This document shows positions 27,911-37,767 of a DNA stretch of 64,000 nucleotides, piece after piece. The DNA lies in assembly GCF_900168295.1 (NCBI RefSeq), contig NZ_FVZL01000002.1, forward strand, positions 496,001-560,000, in the 5' to 3' direction. The notes beneath the pieces are model-generated. The model did not search any database, was not told the origin of the DNA, and saw nothing but the letters and a program-made list of their open reading frames with translations. This DNA is from Arthrobacter sp. P2b (lineage in GTDB: Bacteria > Actinomycetota > Actinomycetes > Actinomycetales > Micrococcaceae). Numbering within the stretch: the first letter of the stretch is position 1; every line of letters starts with the position of its first letter. Both the position numbers and the translations under genes were made by a program.

Positions 27911-28330
27911 TTAGCCCTGGAACCAGATCTTGATCTCACGCTCGGCGGAATCCGTGGAGTCGGAGCCGTGCACCAGGTTCTGCTGGACCTTCAGGCCCCA
28001 GTCGCGGCCAAAGTCGCCGCGGATGGTGCCCGGTGCGGCGGTTGTCGGATCGGTGGTGCCGGCCAGCGAACGGAAGCCCTCGATGACGCGGTGGCCTTCG
28101 AAGATGGCGGCAACAACGGGTCCGCTCAGCATGAACTCCACCAGGGGCTCATAGAAGGGCTTGCCCACGTGCTCCTCGTAGTGCTGTTCGAGCAGGTCGC
28201 GGGTGGCGTCCACCTTCTTCAGCTCAGCAAGGGTGTACCCCTTGGCTTCGATCCGGGCCAGGATGGATCCGGTGAGGTTACGGGCGACGCCGTCGGGCTT
28301 GATCAGGACGAGGGTGCGCTCAGTGGTCAC
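27911..28330 (-). CDS. ndk: Nucleoside diphosphate kinase
   Basis: 139 aa. [14 protein letters not shown] opens the fold and NLVHGSDS carries the phosphorylated histidine. It balances NTP pools. The start is GTG 28330 with GGAG five bases before it. It is the last gene of the ileS-folC-DUF4233-ndk run, an order shared with mycobacteria. Confidence 0.97.
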   Translation of the reverse strand: MTTERTLVLIKPDGVARNLTGSILARIEAKGYTLAELKKVDATRDLLEQHYEEHVGKPFYEPLVEFMLSGPVVAAIFEGHRVIEGFRSLAGTTDPTTAAPGTIRGDFGRDWGLKVQQNLVHGSDSTDSAEREIKIWFQG

Positions 28331-28399
28331 AACTGCTCCAATGCGTTGGTGGGGTTTCGGGATAAGTCTACGGGGACTGCGGTGCGCGGAGTCCCCGCG

Positions 28400-28864
28400 T
28401 CAGGGAGTCTGCGGTTGCCCGGGCCCGGCAGCCTGGTCCGGGTGTGCGGCTTCCCATTCGGCCTGCTCACGGGCGCGCTGGGCCGCTTCACGGTCCAGCC
28501 TGATGCCGGTCCGGATCCCATACCACCAGGCAAGGGCGAACAGGCCCCCCACCAGGAACATGGCGGGCTCGAAAATGCCCGTCAGGATCAGGACGATCTG
28601 CAGGATCCATCCCAGTCCCACGCCCCAGGCTTTGGTGAGGAACGCGCAGGCCACGATCATCACCACACTCAGGGCGATGCCCACGCCCAGGATGAGCGCC
28701 GGCGGAAACTCGCCGCGGCGCAGGCCAAACACCGCCAGGGTGGCGAAGAACATCACGAAGGCTTCCAGCAGCAGGACCGTGGAGGCGAACATCACCTTGG
28801 TGGAGCGGCGCTTCCTGGGCATGCCCGGCCGCCATTCGCGCTGGGCTTTGGTCAGTTTGGCCAT
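28400..28864 (-). CDS. DUF4233 membrane protein
   Basis: 154 aa with four transmembrane helices (about residues 24-47, 55-75, 81-99 and 101-115) and a charged Ala/Gln-rich C-terminal tail. It matches DUF4233, a family of unknown function regularly encoded after folC in actinobacteria. The ATG at 28864 follows the folC stop after three bases, with GGAGG inside the folC end. Confidence 0.88.
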   Translation of the reverse strand: MAKLTKAQREWRPGMPRKRRSTKVMFASTVLLLEAFVMFFATLAVFGLRRGEFPPALILGVGIALSVVMIVACAFLTKAWGVGLGWILQIVLILTGIFEPAMFLVGGLFALAWWYGIRTGIRLDREAAQRAREQAEWEAAHPDQAAGPGQPQTP

Positions 28865-28867
28865 CCC

Positions 28868-30226
28868 CTACGCCTCCGTCTTTCCGAGCAGGATGCGGGC
28901 TTCGGCCACAAGGGTGATGGAGCCGGTCACCAGCACGCCGCCGGAAAGGTCGTCGTTGGCTTCGGCACGTTCCACGGCCCACTCCAGGGCGTCGTCGAGC
29001 TTTTCGGCGATGTGGACGTTGTCCTCGCCGAATCCCAGATCCACCGCAAGCTCAGCCAGTTCCGCGGCGGGGACAGCCCGCGGGGAGTTCGACTGCGTGA
29101 AGCAGTACTCCTCGGCCATGCCGCCCAGCGATTCCTTGAGCTGGCGGAGGATTTCCTCGGCGTCCTTTTCCTTCAGCACACCCACCACCGGGACGAGCCG
29201 CGTGAACGTAAACGCCTCCTGCAGCGCGGCGGCCGAGGCCTTGATCCCGTCCGGGTTGTGGGCGGCATCAACGATGATGGTGGGCGCGGTCCGTACCACC
29301 TCAAGCCTGCCGGGCGAGGTGACGGCGGCGAAGCCTTCCTGCAGCACCTCAAAGTCCAGTTCCTTTTCGCCGCCGAAGAAGGCTTCCAGGGCGGCCACCG
29401 CAACGGCGGCGTTCTGCGCCTGGTGCTCGCCGTGCAGCGGCACCAGCAGTTCCGGATAGCGCCCGGCGATGCCCTGGATGGTTACCACCTGGCCGCCCAC
29501 CGCCACGGTGCGGGACTCCACGCCAAACTCCACGCCCTCGAAGCGGAACGGCACCCCCACGTCCTTTGCCTTCTCCAGGAGGACCTGGGCGGCGTCCAGG
29601 GGCTGGGCCGCGCTGATGAGGTACCCGCCGGGCTTGATGATGCCGGCCTTTTCCAGGGCAATGTCCCCGGTGGTGTCACCCAGCAGGTCGGTGTGGTCCA
29701 GCGAGATCGGCGTGATGACTGAAACCTGGCCGTCACCCACGTTGGTGGCATCCGTGATGCCGCCCAGCCCCACCTCGATGATGGCCACGTTGACGGGCTG
29801 GTCCGCGAAGATGGCGAAGCCCAGGATGGTGAGGCACTCGAAGTACGTCAGCCGGGGCTGCCCGTCCGCTTCCAGCTCGGAATCGACAATCTGCAGGTAG
29901 GGGCGGATCTCGTCCCAGATCCGGACAAACGTTTCATCTGAGACGGGATGCCCGTCGATGCTGATCCGCTCCGTGACCTTGGACAGGTGCGGGCTGGTGT
30001 AGCGGCCCGTGCTGAGCCCGTGGGCCCGCAGGACGGACTCGATCATGCGGGAGGTGGAGGTCTTGCCGTTCGTGCCGGTCACGTGGATGATCGGGAACGC
30101 CTTGTTGGGTTCGCCCAGCACATCCATGGCCCGGAACAGCGGCGCGAGCCGGGGCTCCATCTTGTTTTCGGGCGCCCGCCCCAGAAGCTCCGCATAGACG
30201 CTTTCCACGGAAAATTCGTCGGTCAT
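28868..30226 (-). CDS. folC: Bifunctional folylpolyglutamate/dihydrofolate synthase
   Basis: 452 aa. The Mur-ligase-type P-loop is HVTGTNGKTSTSRM; other blocks are SPHLSKVTERISIDG, VEVGLGG-like IEVGLGGITDATN, SLDHTDLLG, and DAAHNPDGI. It adds glutamate to dihydropteroate and to reduced folates. It lies three bases after ileS and three before DUF4233, so translation is coupled. Confidence 0.96.
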   Translation of the reverse strand: MTDEFSVESVYAELLGRAPENKMEPRLAPLFRAMDVLGEPNKAFPIIHVTGTNGKTSTSRMIESVLRAHGLSTGRYTSPHLSKVTERISIDGHPVSDETFVRIWDEIRPYLQIVDSELEADGQPRLTYFECLTILGFAIFADQPVNVAIIEVGLGGITDATNVGDGQVSVITPISLDHTDLLGDTTGDIALEKAGIIKPGGYLISAAQPLDAAQVLLEKAKDVGVPFRFEGVEFGVESRTVAVGGQVVTIQGIAGRYPELLVPLHGEHQAQNAAVAVAALEAFFGGEKELDFEVLQEGFAAVTSPGRLEVVRTAPTIIVDAAHNPDGIKASAAALQEAFTFTRLVPVVGVLKEKDAEEILRQLKESLGGMAEEYCFTQSNSPRAVPAAELAELAVDLGFGEDNVHIAEKLDDALEWAVERAEANDDLSGGVLVTGSITLVAEARILLGKTEA

Positions 30227-30229
30227 GTC

Positions 30230-33200
30230 CTAGGCCTCCACTTTTTCGACGGCGACGGCCGGTTCTTCGACGTCCGCCGGTACGGCTGCCAGGTCCACGG
30301 TCAGGGTCTCGCCCTTGACCAGTTCGGCGTTCGCCAGCAGTGCGTCCACAACATTTTGCCGGGCGGTGACGGACGTCCTGATCCGGTCGCTGACGTTAAG
30401 CCCGGCATCCTTGCGTGCCTGCTGGATGGCGCGGACCATGTCGCGTGCCAGTCCTTCAGCCTCAAGCTCCGGGGTCACCTCCGTATTGAGGACCACGAAG
30501 CCACCGCCGGGGAGTACGGCGACAGACGCCGACCCGCCCTCGGATTCGGCCACAACGGTTTCCAGCGTGTACTCCTGGGGTTCCAGCTGGAGCCCGCCCG
30601 CGGTGACCACGCCGTCGTCGTCCACTGACCAGTCGCCGGACTTGGAGCCCTTGATGGCGGCCTGGACGTTCTTGCCCAGGCGCGGGCCCGCTGCCCGGGC
30701 GTTGACCACCAGCTTCTGCTGGATGCCGAACTCCTCCGGAGCGGCGGTGGCTGCGTCAAGCAGCCGCACGGAACGGAGGTTGAGTTCGTCCGCGACGACG
30801 GCGGCGAAGCCCTCCAGCGCGTCGGCACCGGGTGCCACCACCGTGAGTTCCTGCAGCGGCAGGCGGACCCGCAGGTTGGCAGCCTTGCGGAGTGACGAAC
30901 CGGTGGAGCAGATCTGCTGGACCCGGTCCATGGCCTGGACCAGGTCTGGGTTCGCAGGGAACATTCCGGCGTCGGGCCAGTTGGCCAGGTGTACAGACCG
31001 GCCGCCCGTAAGCCCGCGCCAGATTTCCTCGGACACCAGGGGCAGCAGCGAAGCCGCGGCCCGGGAGACCGTCTCGAGGGCCGTGAACAGCGCGTCGAAG
31101 GCGTCCCGGTCTTCGTCGAAGAAGCGCTGGCGGCTGCGGCGGACGTACCAGTTGGTGAGCATGTCCAGGTAGCTGCGCAGTTCATCGCAGGCCCCGGAGA
31201 TGTCATAGGTGTCCAGTTGCGCGGTCATGTTCCGGACCAGGTCGCCCGTGTTGGCCAGCAGGTACTGGTCCAGGGTGTCGTTGTACCCGTCGTAGCGCAG
31301 GGTGGCGTCGTAGCCGGCGCCGCCGTTGGCCGCGTTGGTGTACAGCGTGAAGAAGCTGTACACGTTCCAGAGCGGCAGGATGACCTGGCGGACGCCGTCG
31401 CGGATCCCCTGCTCGGTGACCACCAGGTTGCCGCCGCGCAGGATGGGGCTGGACATCAGGAACCAGCGCATGGCGTCGGAACCGTCGCGGTCCAGCACCT
31501 CGGACACGTCGGGGTAGTTGCGCAGGCTCTTGGACATTTTTTGCCCGTCGGAGCCCAGCACGATGCCGTGGCTGATGACGTTGCGGAACGCAGGCCGGTC
31601 GAACAGTGCCGTCGACAGGATGTGCAGCATGTAGAACCAGCCGCGGGTCTGGCCGATGTATTCGACAATGAAGTCGGCCGGATTGTGGGTGTCGAACCAG
31701 GCTTCGTTCTGGAACGGGTAATGAACCTGGCCGTACGGCATGGAGCCGGAGTCGAACCAGACGTCCAGCACGTCCTCCACGCGGCGCATCACGGACTGGC
31801 CCTCTTCCGGGGTGCGGGGGTCGTCCGGGTTGGGGCGGGTGAGTTCGTCAATGAACGGGCGGTGCAGGTCCACCTGGCCGTCGTTGTTCAGCGGCAGCCG
31901 GCCAAAGTCCGCCTCGATCTCGGCCAGGGAGCCGTACACGTCCGTGCGGGGGTATTCGGGGTCGCTGGACTGCCACACCGGGATGGGGCTGCCCCAGTAG
32001 CGGTTGCGGCTGATGGACCAGTCGCGGGCGTTTTCCAGCCATTTGCCGAACTGGCCGTCCTTGACGTTGCCGGGGATCCAGTTGATCTCCTGGTTCAGCT
32101 CGGACATCCGGTCCTTGAACTTGGTGACTTCCACATACCAGGAGGACACCGCGCGGTAGATCAGGGGGTTGCGGCACCGCCAGCAGTGCGGGTAGCTGTG
32201 CTCGTAGCTTGCCTGCCGGACCAGGCGGCCCTGGGCGCGGAGCACCTGGGTGATGGGCTTGTTGGCTTCAAAAACCTGCAGCCCCACGATGTCGTGCAGG
32301 TCCCCATGCTTGAACAGCGGCAGGAACTTGGCGCCCTCGTCGACGGACAGGATCACCGGGATGCCGGCCTCTTCGCAGACCTTCTGGTCATCCTCACCGT
32401 AGGCGGGAGCCTGGTGGACGATGCCGGTGCCGTCCGTGGTGGTGACGTAGTCGGCCACCAGGATCCGCCAGGCGTTCTCCATGCCGTACTTTTCGTTGTC
32501 TGCGAAGTCCTGCCACAGCGGCTGGTAGGCCAGGCCCTCCAGCTCCGCGCCCGTGTGCGTGGAGACCACGGCGGCCTGGGCATCCTCGAAGTTGTCGTAG
32601 CCCAGGTCCTTGGCGTAGGCGCCCACCAGGTCAGCCGCCAGCAGGAAGCTGCCGGCGACGGGGGCATCGGCCGAGGCCGCCTTCATGCCGTTGGGGCCTG
32701 CCGGGAGGACGGCATAGGTGATGGACGGCCCGACGGCGAGCGCGGCGTTGGTGGGCAGCGTCCAGGGGGTGGTGGTCCAGGCGAGGGCCTGGACGCCGGC
32801 CAGCTGCCGCGAGAGCTCGGACTCCCCCGCCGTGATGGGGAACGTGACGGTGACGGTCTGGTCCTGGCGGTTCTTGTAGACGTCGTCGTCCATGCGCAGT
32901 TCGTGGTTGGACAGCGGCGTCTCGTCCTTCCAGCAGTAGGGCAGCACGCGGTAGCCGTTGTAGGTGAGGCCTTTTTCGTGCAGCTGCTTGAAGGCCCAGA
33001 GGACCGACTCCATGTACTCCACGTTGAGGGTCTTGTAGTCGTTGTCGAAGTCCACCCAGCGGGCCTGGCGGGTGACGTAGTTGCGCCATTCGTCGGCGTA
33101 CTTCATCACCGACGCACGGCAGGCGTCGTTGAACTTATCGATGCCCATGGCTTCGATCTGGGTTTTGTCCGTCATGCCCAGCTGCTTCATGGCTTCCAGT

Positions 33201-33538
33201 TCCGCGGGAAGCCCATGGGTGTCCCAGCCAAAGCGGCGCTCTACACGCTTGCCGCGCTGGGTCTGGTAGCGGCCCACCAGGTCCTTGGCGTATCCGGTGA
33301 GCAGGTGGCCGTAGTGGGGCAGGCCGTTGGCGAACGGGGGGCCGTCGTAGAACACGAACTCGTTGCTGCCGGGTTCACCGCCGGGGGCGTCGGCGCTGCG
33401 CTGGTCGATGCTGGCCTGGAATGTGCCGTCCTGGTCCCAGTACTTCAGGATGCGCTCTTCGATCTCCGGGAACTTCACGGAGGCGGAAACGCCTGCACTG
33501 CCGCTGGTGGAGGCTGAGGCCTTGGGGTAATACGTCAT
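30230..33538 (-). CDS. ileS: Isoleucyl-tRNA synthetase
   Basis: 1102 aa, the long actinobacterial/eukaryote-like IleRS type. The HIGH motif is HYGH ([12 protein letters not shown]), the KMSKS motif is KMSKSLRN, and the CP1 editing domain contains [12 protein letters not shown] chose ATG 33538 (MTYYPKAS). An upstream in-frame ATG (33547) has no ribosome binding site. The gene is preceded by a T-box, so it responds to uncharged tRNA-Ile. Confidence 0.96.
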   Translation of the reverse strand: MTYYPKASASTSGSAGVSASVKFPEIEERILKYWDQDGTFQASIDQRSADAPGGEPGSNEFVFYDGPPFANGLPHYGHLLTGYAKDLVGRYQTQRGKRVERRFGWDTHGLPAELEAMKQLGMTDKTQIEAMGIDKFNDACRASVMKYADEWRNYVTRQARWVDFDNDYKTLNVEYMESVLWAFKQLHEKGLTYNGYRVLPYCWKDETPLSNHELRMDDDVYKNRQDQTVTVTFPITAGESELSRQLAGVQALAWTTTPWTLPTNAALAVGPSITYAVLPAGPNGMKAASADAPVAGSFLLAADLVGAYAKDLGYDNFEDAQAAVVSTHTGAELEGLAYQPLWQDFADNEKYGMENAWRILVADYVTTTDGTGIVHQAPAYGEDDQKVCEEAGIPVILSVDEGAKFLPLFKHGDLHDIVGLQVFEANKPITQVLRAQGRLVRQASYEHSYPHCWRCRNPLIYRAVSSWYVEVTKFKDRMSELNQEINWIPGNVKDGQFGKWLENARDWSISRNRYWGSPIPVWQSSDPEYPRTDVYGSLAEIEADFGRLPLNNDGQVDLHRPFIDELTRPNPDDPRTPEEGQSVMRRVEDVLDVWFDSGSMPYGQVHYPFQNEAWFDTHNPADFIVEYIGQTRGWFYMLHILSTALFDRPAFRNVISHGIVLGSDGQKMSKSLRNYPDVSEVLDRDGSDAMRWFLMSSPILRGGNLVVTEQGIRDGVRQVILPLWNVYSFFTLYTNAANGGAGYDATLRYDGYNDTLDQYLLANTGDLVRNMTAQLDTYDISGACDELRSYLDMLTNWYVRRSRQRFFDEDRDAFDALFTALETVSRAAASLLPLVSEEIWRGLTGGRSVHLANWPDAGMFPANPDLVQAMDRVQQICSTGSSLRKAANLRVRLPLQELTVVAPGADALEGFAAVVADELNLRSVRLLDAATAAPEEFGIQQKLVVNARAAGPRLGKNVQAAIKGSKSGDWSVDDDGVVTAGGLQLEPQEYTLETVVAESEGGSASVAVLPGGGFVVLNTEVTPELEAEGLARDMVRAIQQARKDAGLNVSDRIRTSVTARQNVVDALLANAELVKGETLTVDLAAVPADVEEPAVAVEKVEA

Positions 33539-33559
33539 TCTCGACATCCTGGGTTGAGC

Positions 33560-33820
33560 GTGGCGAACTGCCGGCAGGTGCCGGGCAGTTCCGTTCAGGA
33601 TGCGAGGACGGCTGCCGTGCTGTCCGGGGACTGCACGCTCACCGCGGTACCACCTCACTTACCGGCGCTGCACGCTCCCTGGGGAACGGGCTCTGCTCCG
33701 GCCTCTCATTGACTGCTGTGACGGGCTTACCCGTCCGGTTCTACTGGCGCTGGCCGCCGTGCTGGCAGTTTCGCGTGTTCTTCCGGAAGCTCACCGGTGA
33801 TTGCCGGGTCATAGCTGTCT
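33560..33820 (-). promoter_or_regulatory. ileS T-box riboswitch (translational, short stem I)
   Basis: On the minus strand the conserved T-box sequence GTGGTACCGCGG lies at 33653-33642. About 145 bases upstream, AATCACCGGTGAGC holds an ATC isoleucine specifier (33801-33799) near the leader start, as in the ultrashort stem I leaders of actinobacterial ileS. A -10 TAGACT (33830-33825) sets the start just before it. There is no terminator T run before ileS, so control is probably at translation initiation. Confidence 0.92.
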
Positions 33821-33874
33821 TTCGAGTCTACTATTGCCGCGGCCTCCAGTGCCATTCCCCGTATCTCCAGGGCG

Positions 33875-34633
33875 TCAGCTTTTCCTGATCAGCTTGTGGT
33901 TGGCTGCCTGCGCCACAGGCCGGATGACGATCTGGTCCAGGTTGACGTGGTGCGGGGCGGTGACGGCGTAGCGCACCACGTCGGCGACGTCTTCGGCCGT
34001 GAGCGGCTTCTCCACTCCCTGGTAGACCTTGTCCGCGGCCTGCCGGTCTCCGAGCCGGTTGAGAGCGAATTCCTCCGTGTAGACGAGGCCGGGGGCAACC
34101 TCGATCACGCGGACGTTGTGTTCGGCTTCCTCCAGCCGCAGCGCTCCCGTCATGGCGTGCTGGGCGAACTTCGCCGCGTTGTAGCCGCCGCCGCCTTCGT
34201 AGGCCGCCAGCGCCGCCGTCGACGTCAGGTTGAGCACCGTGCCTTCACCGGTGGCCCGCAGCATGGGAAGGAAAGCCCGGGTCAGTTTCATGGTCCCCAG
34301 GACGTTGACGCGGTACATCCATTCCCAGTCCTCGGTGCTGGCCCCGCCGATGGTGTCGGCGCCCCTGGCGCCGCCTGCGATATTGATCAGGGTGTCGACG
34401 CCGCCGGCTTCGGTGACCTGGGAGAGGAGCCGGGACACGTCGTCGTCCTCGGAAATATCGGCAGGGATCGCCACCGCGCCCGTCTCAGCCGCCAGTGCCG
34501 CCAGGCGGTCCTCCCGGCGGGCAACGGCAAACACGGTCCATCCGGCGGCCCGCAGGGCGCGGACGGTGGCTTCCCCAATGCCGCTGCTTGCACCCGTCAC
34601 CAAAGCTGCCTTGTTCTGCACGTCATCAGTCAT
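33875..34633 (-). CDS. SDR-family oxidoreductase
   Basis: 252 aa, a classical short-chain dehydrogenase. The cofactor loop is TGASSGIG, the structural motif is NIAG (usually NNAG), the catalytic Ser lies in LNLTSTAA and the catalytic pair is YNAAK. The RREDR after the second beta strand suggests NADPH preference. The substrate is unknown; YdfG-like serine or alcohol dehydrogenases look similar. It is followed by the ileS T-box promoter in the same direction and is divergent from valS. Confidence 0.92.
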   Translation of the reverse strand: MTDDVQNKAALVTGASSGIGEATVRALRAAGWTVFAVARREDRLAALAAETGAVAIPADISEDDDVSRLLSQVTEAGGVDTLINIAGGARGADTIGGASTEDWEWMYRVNVLGTMKLTRAFLPMLRATGEGTVLNLTSTAALAAYEGGGGYNAAKFAQHAMTGALRLEEAEHNVRVIEVAPGLVYTEEFALNRLGDRQAADKVYQGVEKPLTAEDVADVVRYAVTAPHHVNLDQIVIRPVAQAANHKLIRKS

Positions 34634-34806
34634 GGCACCACCCTAACCGCGCCTGGCGGGACAGGCCGCGAAGTTGTTAAACAGCGTTATCTGGAGGGAT
34701 GGGCCGGAAGGCAGTCCAGCAGGACCTGCGCATGGTCGGCCCCGCTATGGCTCGCTACTGCCTGCTGCGTTCTGTGGGATTGAACAGAACATGAAAGAAT
34801 TGCCGA

Positions 34807-37428
34807 ATGGCTGAAGACAAACAGGGTACAGACACGCCCACCACCGCCCCCATCAACGTTCCGGACAAGCCGGCCCTCGAAGGCCTTGAGGCTGCCCTGA
34901 CGCAGCGCTGGCTGACCGAAGGGACCTACAAGTTCAACCCGGACACCACCCGGGAGCAGGTCTATTCGATCGACACTCCCCCGCCCACCGCCTCGGGCTC
35001 CCTGCACGTGGGGCACATGTTTTCCTTCACCCAGACGGACGTCCTGGCGCGCTACCAGCGCATGACGGGCAAGAACGTCTTCTACCCCATGGGCTGGGAC
35101 GACAACGGCCTGCCCACCGAACGCCGGGTGCAGAACTACTACGGCGTGCGCTGCGACCCCGCCATTCCGTACAACGCCGACTACCGGCCGCCGGCGCAGC
35201 CCGCCAAGAACCAGCGCGACTTCGACGTCGTCTCGCGCCGGAACTTCATTGAACTCTGCGAGGAACTCGCCGTTGAGGACGAGAAGGTCTTCGAGAGCCT
35301 CTTCCAGCAGCTGGGCCTCTCGGTCGACTGGGAACTGACCTACCGCACCATCGACGACGCCTCCCGCGAAGTCTCCCAGCGCGCCTTCCTGGCCAACCTG
35401 GCCAGCGGTGACGCCTACATGGCCGAAGCACCCACGCTGTGGGATGTAACGTTCCGTACCGCGGTTGCGCAGGCCGAGCTTGAGGACCGTGAGGTTGCCG
35501 GAGCGTACTACCGCTACCCGTTCTTTACCGAAGACGGCGAAAAGATCTTCATCGAAACAACCCGGCCCGAGCTCCTGGCGGCGTGCGCCGCCCTGGTGGC
35601 AAACCCCGACGACGAGCGGTACCAGCCGCTGTTCGGCAAAAAGGTCACCTCCCCGGTCTTCGGCGTCGAGGTGGAGGTTAAGGCCCACCCTCTGGCGAAG
35701 GCGGACAAGGGCTCCGGCATCGCCATGGTGTGTACCTTCGGTGACCTCACGGACGTTACCTGGTGGCGCGAACTTCAGCTGCCCACCCGGGCGATCGTGG
35801 GCCGTGACGGCCGCATCGTCACCGAGACCCCGGACTGGATCACCACTGACATCGGCCGCGAGGGCTTCGCCGCGATTGCGGGCAAGACCGTCTTCAGCGC
35901 CAAGGAAGCCGTGGTGAAGCTCCTGGAAGCTGCCGATCTGCTCGACGGCGAACCCAAAAAGATCATGCACCCGGTGAACTTCTACGAAAAGGGTGACAAG
36001 CCCCTGGAAGTTGTCACCTCACGCCAGTGGTACATCCGCAACGGGGGCCGGGACGAGGACCGCCGGGAACGCCTGATTTCCCGCGGCCACGACATCAATT
36101 TCCACCCCGCCTTCATGCGCTCACGGTACGAGAACTGGATTGCCGGCCTTAACGGTGACTGGCTGGTCTCGCGCCAGCGCTTCTTCGGTGTGCCCATCCC
36201 CGTCTGGTATCCGCTCGATGCCGACGGCAACCCCGACTACGACGCCCCCATCGTGCCCTCCGACGAGCAGCTGCCGGTGGACCCGCTGGCTGAGGCAGCG
36301 CCGGGATACGACGAGTCCCAGCGCGACGTGCCCGGCGGCTTCACCGGTGACGCGGACATCTTTGACACCTGGGCAACCTCCTCCCTGACCCCGCAGATTG
36401 TGGGCGGCTGGAGCCGGGACGAGGACCTGTTCGCCAAGGTGTTCCCGTTCGATTTGCGCCCCCAGGGCCACGACATCATCCGTACCTGGCTGTTCTCTTC
36501 CGTGGTCCGGGCCGATGCGCTGCAGAACACCGCCCCATGGAAGCATGCGGCCATCTCCGGATGGATCCTGGACCCGGACCGCAAAAAGATGTCCAAGTCC
36601 AAGGGCAATGTGGTGGTCCCCACCGACGTGCTGGACGAGTTCGGTTCCGACGCCGTCCGGTACTGGGCCACATCAGCGAAGCTCGGTGCTGATACGGCCT
36701 ACGAAATTGCCCAGATGAAGATCGGCCGGCGCCTGGCCATCAAGCTCCTGAACGCGTCCAAGTTCGTGCTGAACCTGGGTGCCACGGAGGCATCTGTACT
36801 GTCCGGTGACCTGTCGGTGCTCAGCAACCCGCTGGACCGGGCGGTCCTGGCCCAGTTGGCCGAGGTTGTGGCGCAGTCCACCAAGGCGTTCGAGAACTAC
36901 GATTACGCCCGTGCACTGCAGATTACGGAGAGCTTCTTCTGGCAGTTCACAGACGACTATGTGGAGCTCATCAAGGACCGCGCTTACGGTGCCGCCGGCG
37001 AAGCCGAGCAGGCCTCCGTGCTGGCAGCACTTGCCACCACCCTTGACACGCTGCTGCGGCTGTTCGCGCCGTTCCTGCCGTTCGCCACCGAAGAGGTCTG
37101 GAGCTGGTGGCGGAACGGCTCTGTCCACCGTGCCGAATGGCCTGCAGCGCTGGAGATTCCGGGCGGCGACACCACGATGCTGGCCACGGTGGGCGTTGCA
37201 CTCAGCGGTGTCCGGAAGGCGAAGTCCGAGGCAAAGGTCAAGCAGCGCACGGAGGTGCTGTCGGCCACCATTACGGCTCCGGAGGCGCTGACCGCGCAGC
37301 TCCAGGCCGGCCTTTCAGACCTGAAGGCTGCGTCCAACGCCCGCGAGATCACCCTGGTGGCGGCCGAGGGCGAACTGTCCGTCAGCGATGTGGCCCTCGC
37401 GGCTTCTGATGAGCCCGCCAAGGCATAA
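34807..37428 (+). CDS. valS: Valyl-tRNA synthetase
   Basis: 873 aa. HIGH is HVGH (GSLHVGHMFSF), KMSKS is KKMSKSKGN; RPQGHDIIRTWLF and the WDDNGLPTERRVQ segment are typical of the bacterial/archaeal-like ValRS without a long C-terminal coiled coil. It starts at ATG 34807. The 173-base region before it contains an inverted repeat GTTCTG/CAGAAC (34769-34790) but no T-box. Confidence 0.96.
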   Translation: MAEDKQGTDTPTTAPINVPDKPALEGLEAALTQRWLTEGTYKFNPDTTREQVYSIDTPPPTASGSLHVGHMFSFTQTDVLARYQRMTGKNVFYPMGWDDNGLPTERRVQNYYGVRCDPAIPYNADYRPPAQPAKNQRDFDVVSRRNFIELCEELAVEDEKVFESLFQQLGLSVDWELTYRTIDDASREVSQRAFLANLASGDAYMAEAPTLWDVTFRTAVAQAELEDREVAGAYYRYPFFTEDGEKIFIETTRPELLAACAALVANPDDERYQPLFGKKVTSPVFGVEVEVKAHPLAKADKGSGIAMVCTFGDLTDVTWWRELQLPTRAIVGRDGRIVTETPDWITTDIGREGFAAIAGKTVFSAKEAVVKLLEAADLLDGEPKKIMHPVNFYEKGDKPLEVVTSRQWYIRNGGRDEDRRERLISRGHDINFHPAFMRSRYENWIAGLNGDWLVSRQRFFGVPIPVWYPLDADGNPDYDAPIVPSDEQLPVDPLAEAAPGYDESQRDVPGGFTGDADIFDTWATSSLTPQIVGGWSRDEDLFAKVFPFDLRPQGHDIIRTWLFSSVVRADALQNTAPWKHAAISGWILDPDRKKMSKSKGNVVVPTDVLDEFGSDAVRYWATSAKLGADTAYEIAQMKIGRRLAIKLLNASKFVLNLGATEASVLSGDLSVLSNPLDRAVLAQLAEVVAQSTKAFENYDYARALQITESFFWQFTDDYVELIKDRAYGAAGEAEQASVLAALATTLDTLLRLFAPFLPFATEEVWSWWRNGSVHRAEWPAALEIPGGDTTMLATVGVALSGVRKAKSEAKVKQRTEVLSATITAPEALTAQLQAGLSDLKAASNAREITLVAAEGELSVSDVALAASDEPAKA

Positions 37429-37462
37429 CGTCCGGCCAAGCCCGCCTGTTTGAGGGCAAAGG

Positions 37463-37507
37463 GGAAGCCCCATCAGCGTTTTGCCGTTGGTGGGGCTTCG
37501 ACTTTTC
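37463..37507 (+). terminator. valS terminator
   Basis: GAAGCCCCA pairs with TGGGGCTTC across a roughly 17-base loop in which further pairs can form, followed by GACTTTTCGG. Confidence 0.75.
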
Positions 37508-37699
37508 GGCCATTTGGTGACGTCTTTAATGGTCTGGCAGGATCCTCGGATCTTCAGGTCTTCCTACCTCGTCACTGGTAGCTTATATCCGGCTTTGCCG
37601 ATGGCTGCGTCAAATATATATCACTGAATCTTTGGTTCCTGCGTCCCGCTTCTTTCGAAGTGGGTAAGAACCATTGTTGTCCCGGGCAGGGCCAAGCGC

Positions 37700-37745
37700 A
37701 AGGGCCCCGGGAGAACTACAAGCAGGTAGTTCTCCCGGGGCCCTT
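37700..37745. terminator. 20-bp hairpin terminator after the DsbA-like gene
   Basis: Perfect 20-bp stem (37700-37719 with 37726-37745), loop AAGCAG. It lies 22 bases after the stop of the minus-strand gene at 37768 and faces the valS terminator. Confidence 0.8.
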
Positions 37746-37767
37746 CGATGTTCACAGAGGGGCCGGT

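Larger units (their letters stand above)
37429..37767. other. Intergenic region after valS
   Basis: 339 bases without a gene. It begins with the valS terminator (37463-37507) and ends with a 20-bp hairpin (37700-37745). Between them, about 37540-37660 is clearly AT-richer than the surroundings (for example CAAATATATATCACTG). No open frame with a ribosome binding site was found in that patch. Confidence 0.6.

Noticed and set aside
30989..33517. Open frame of 842 codons on the plus strand
   Set aside because: Mirror frame of ileS; no motif and no start signal.
34699..34794. 31-codon upstream frame before valS, considered as a leader peptide
   Set aside because: The GGAGGG lies only one base from its ATG and there is no run of valine codons, so neither translation nor attenuation is supported.
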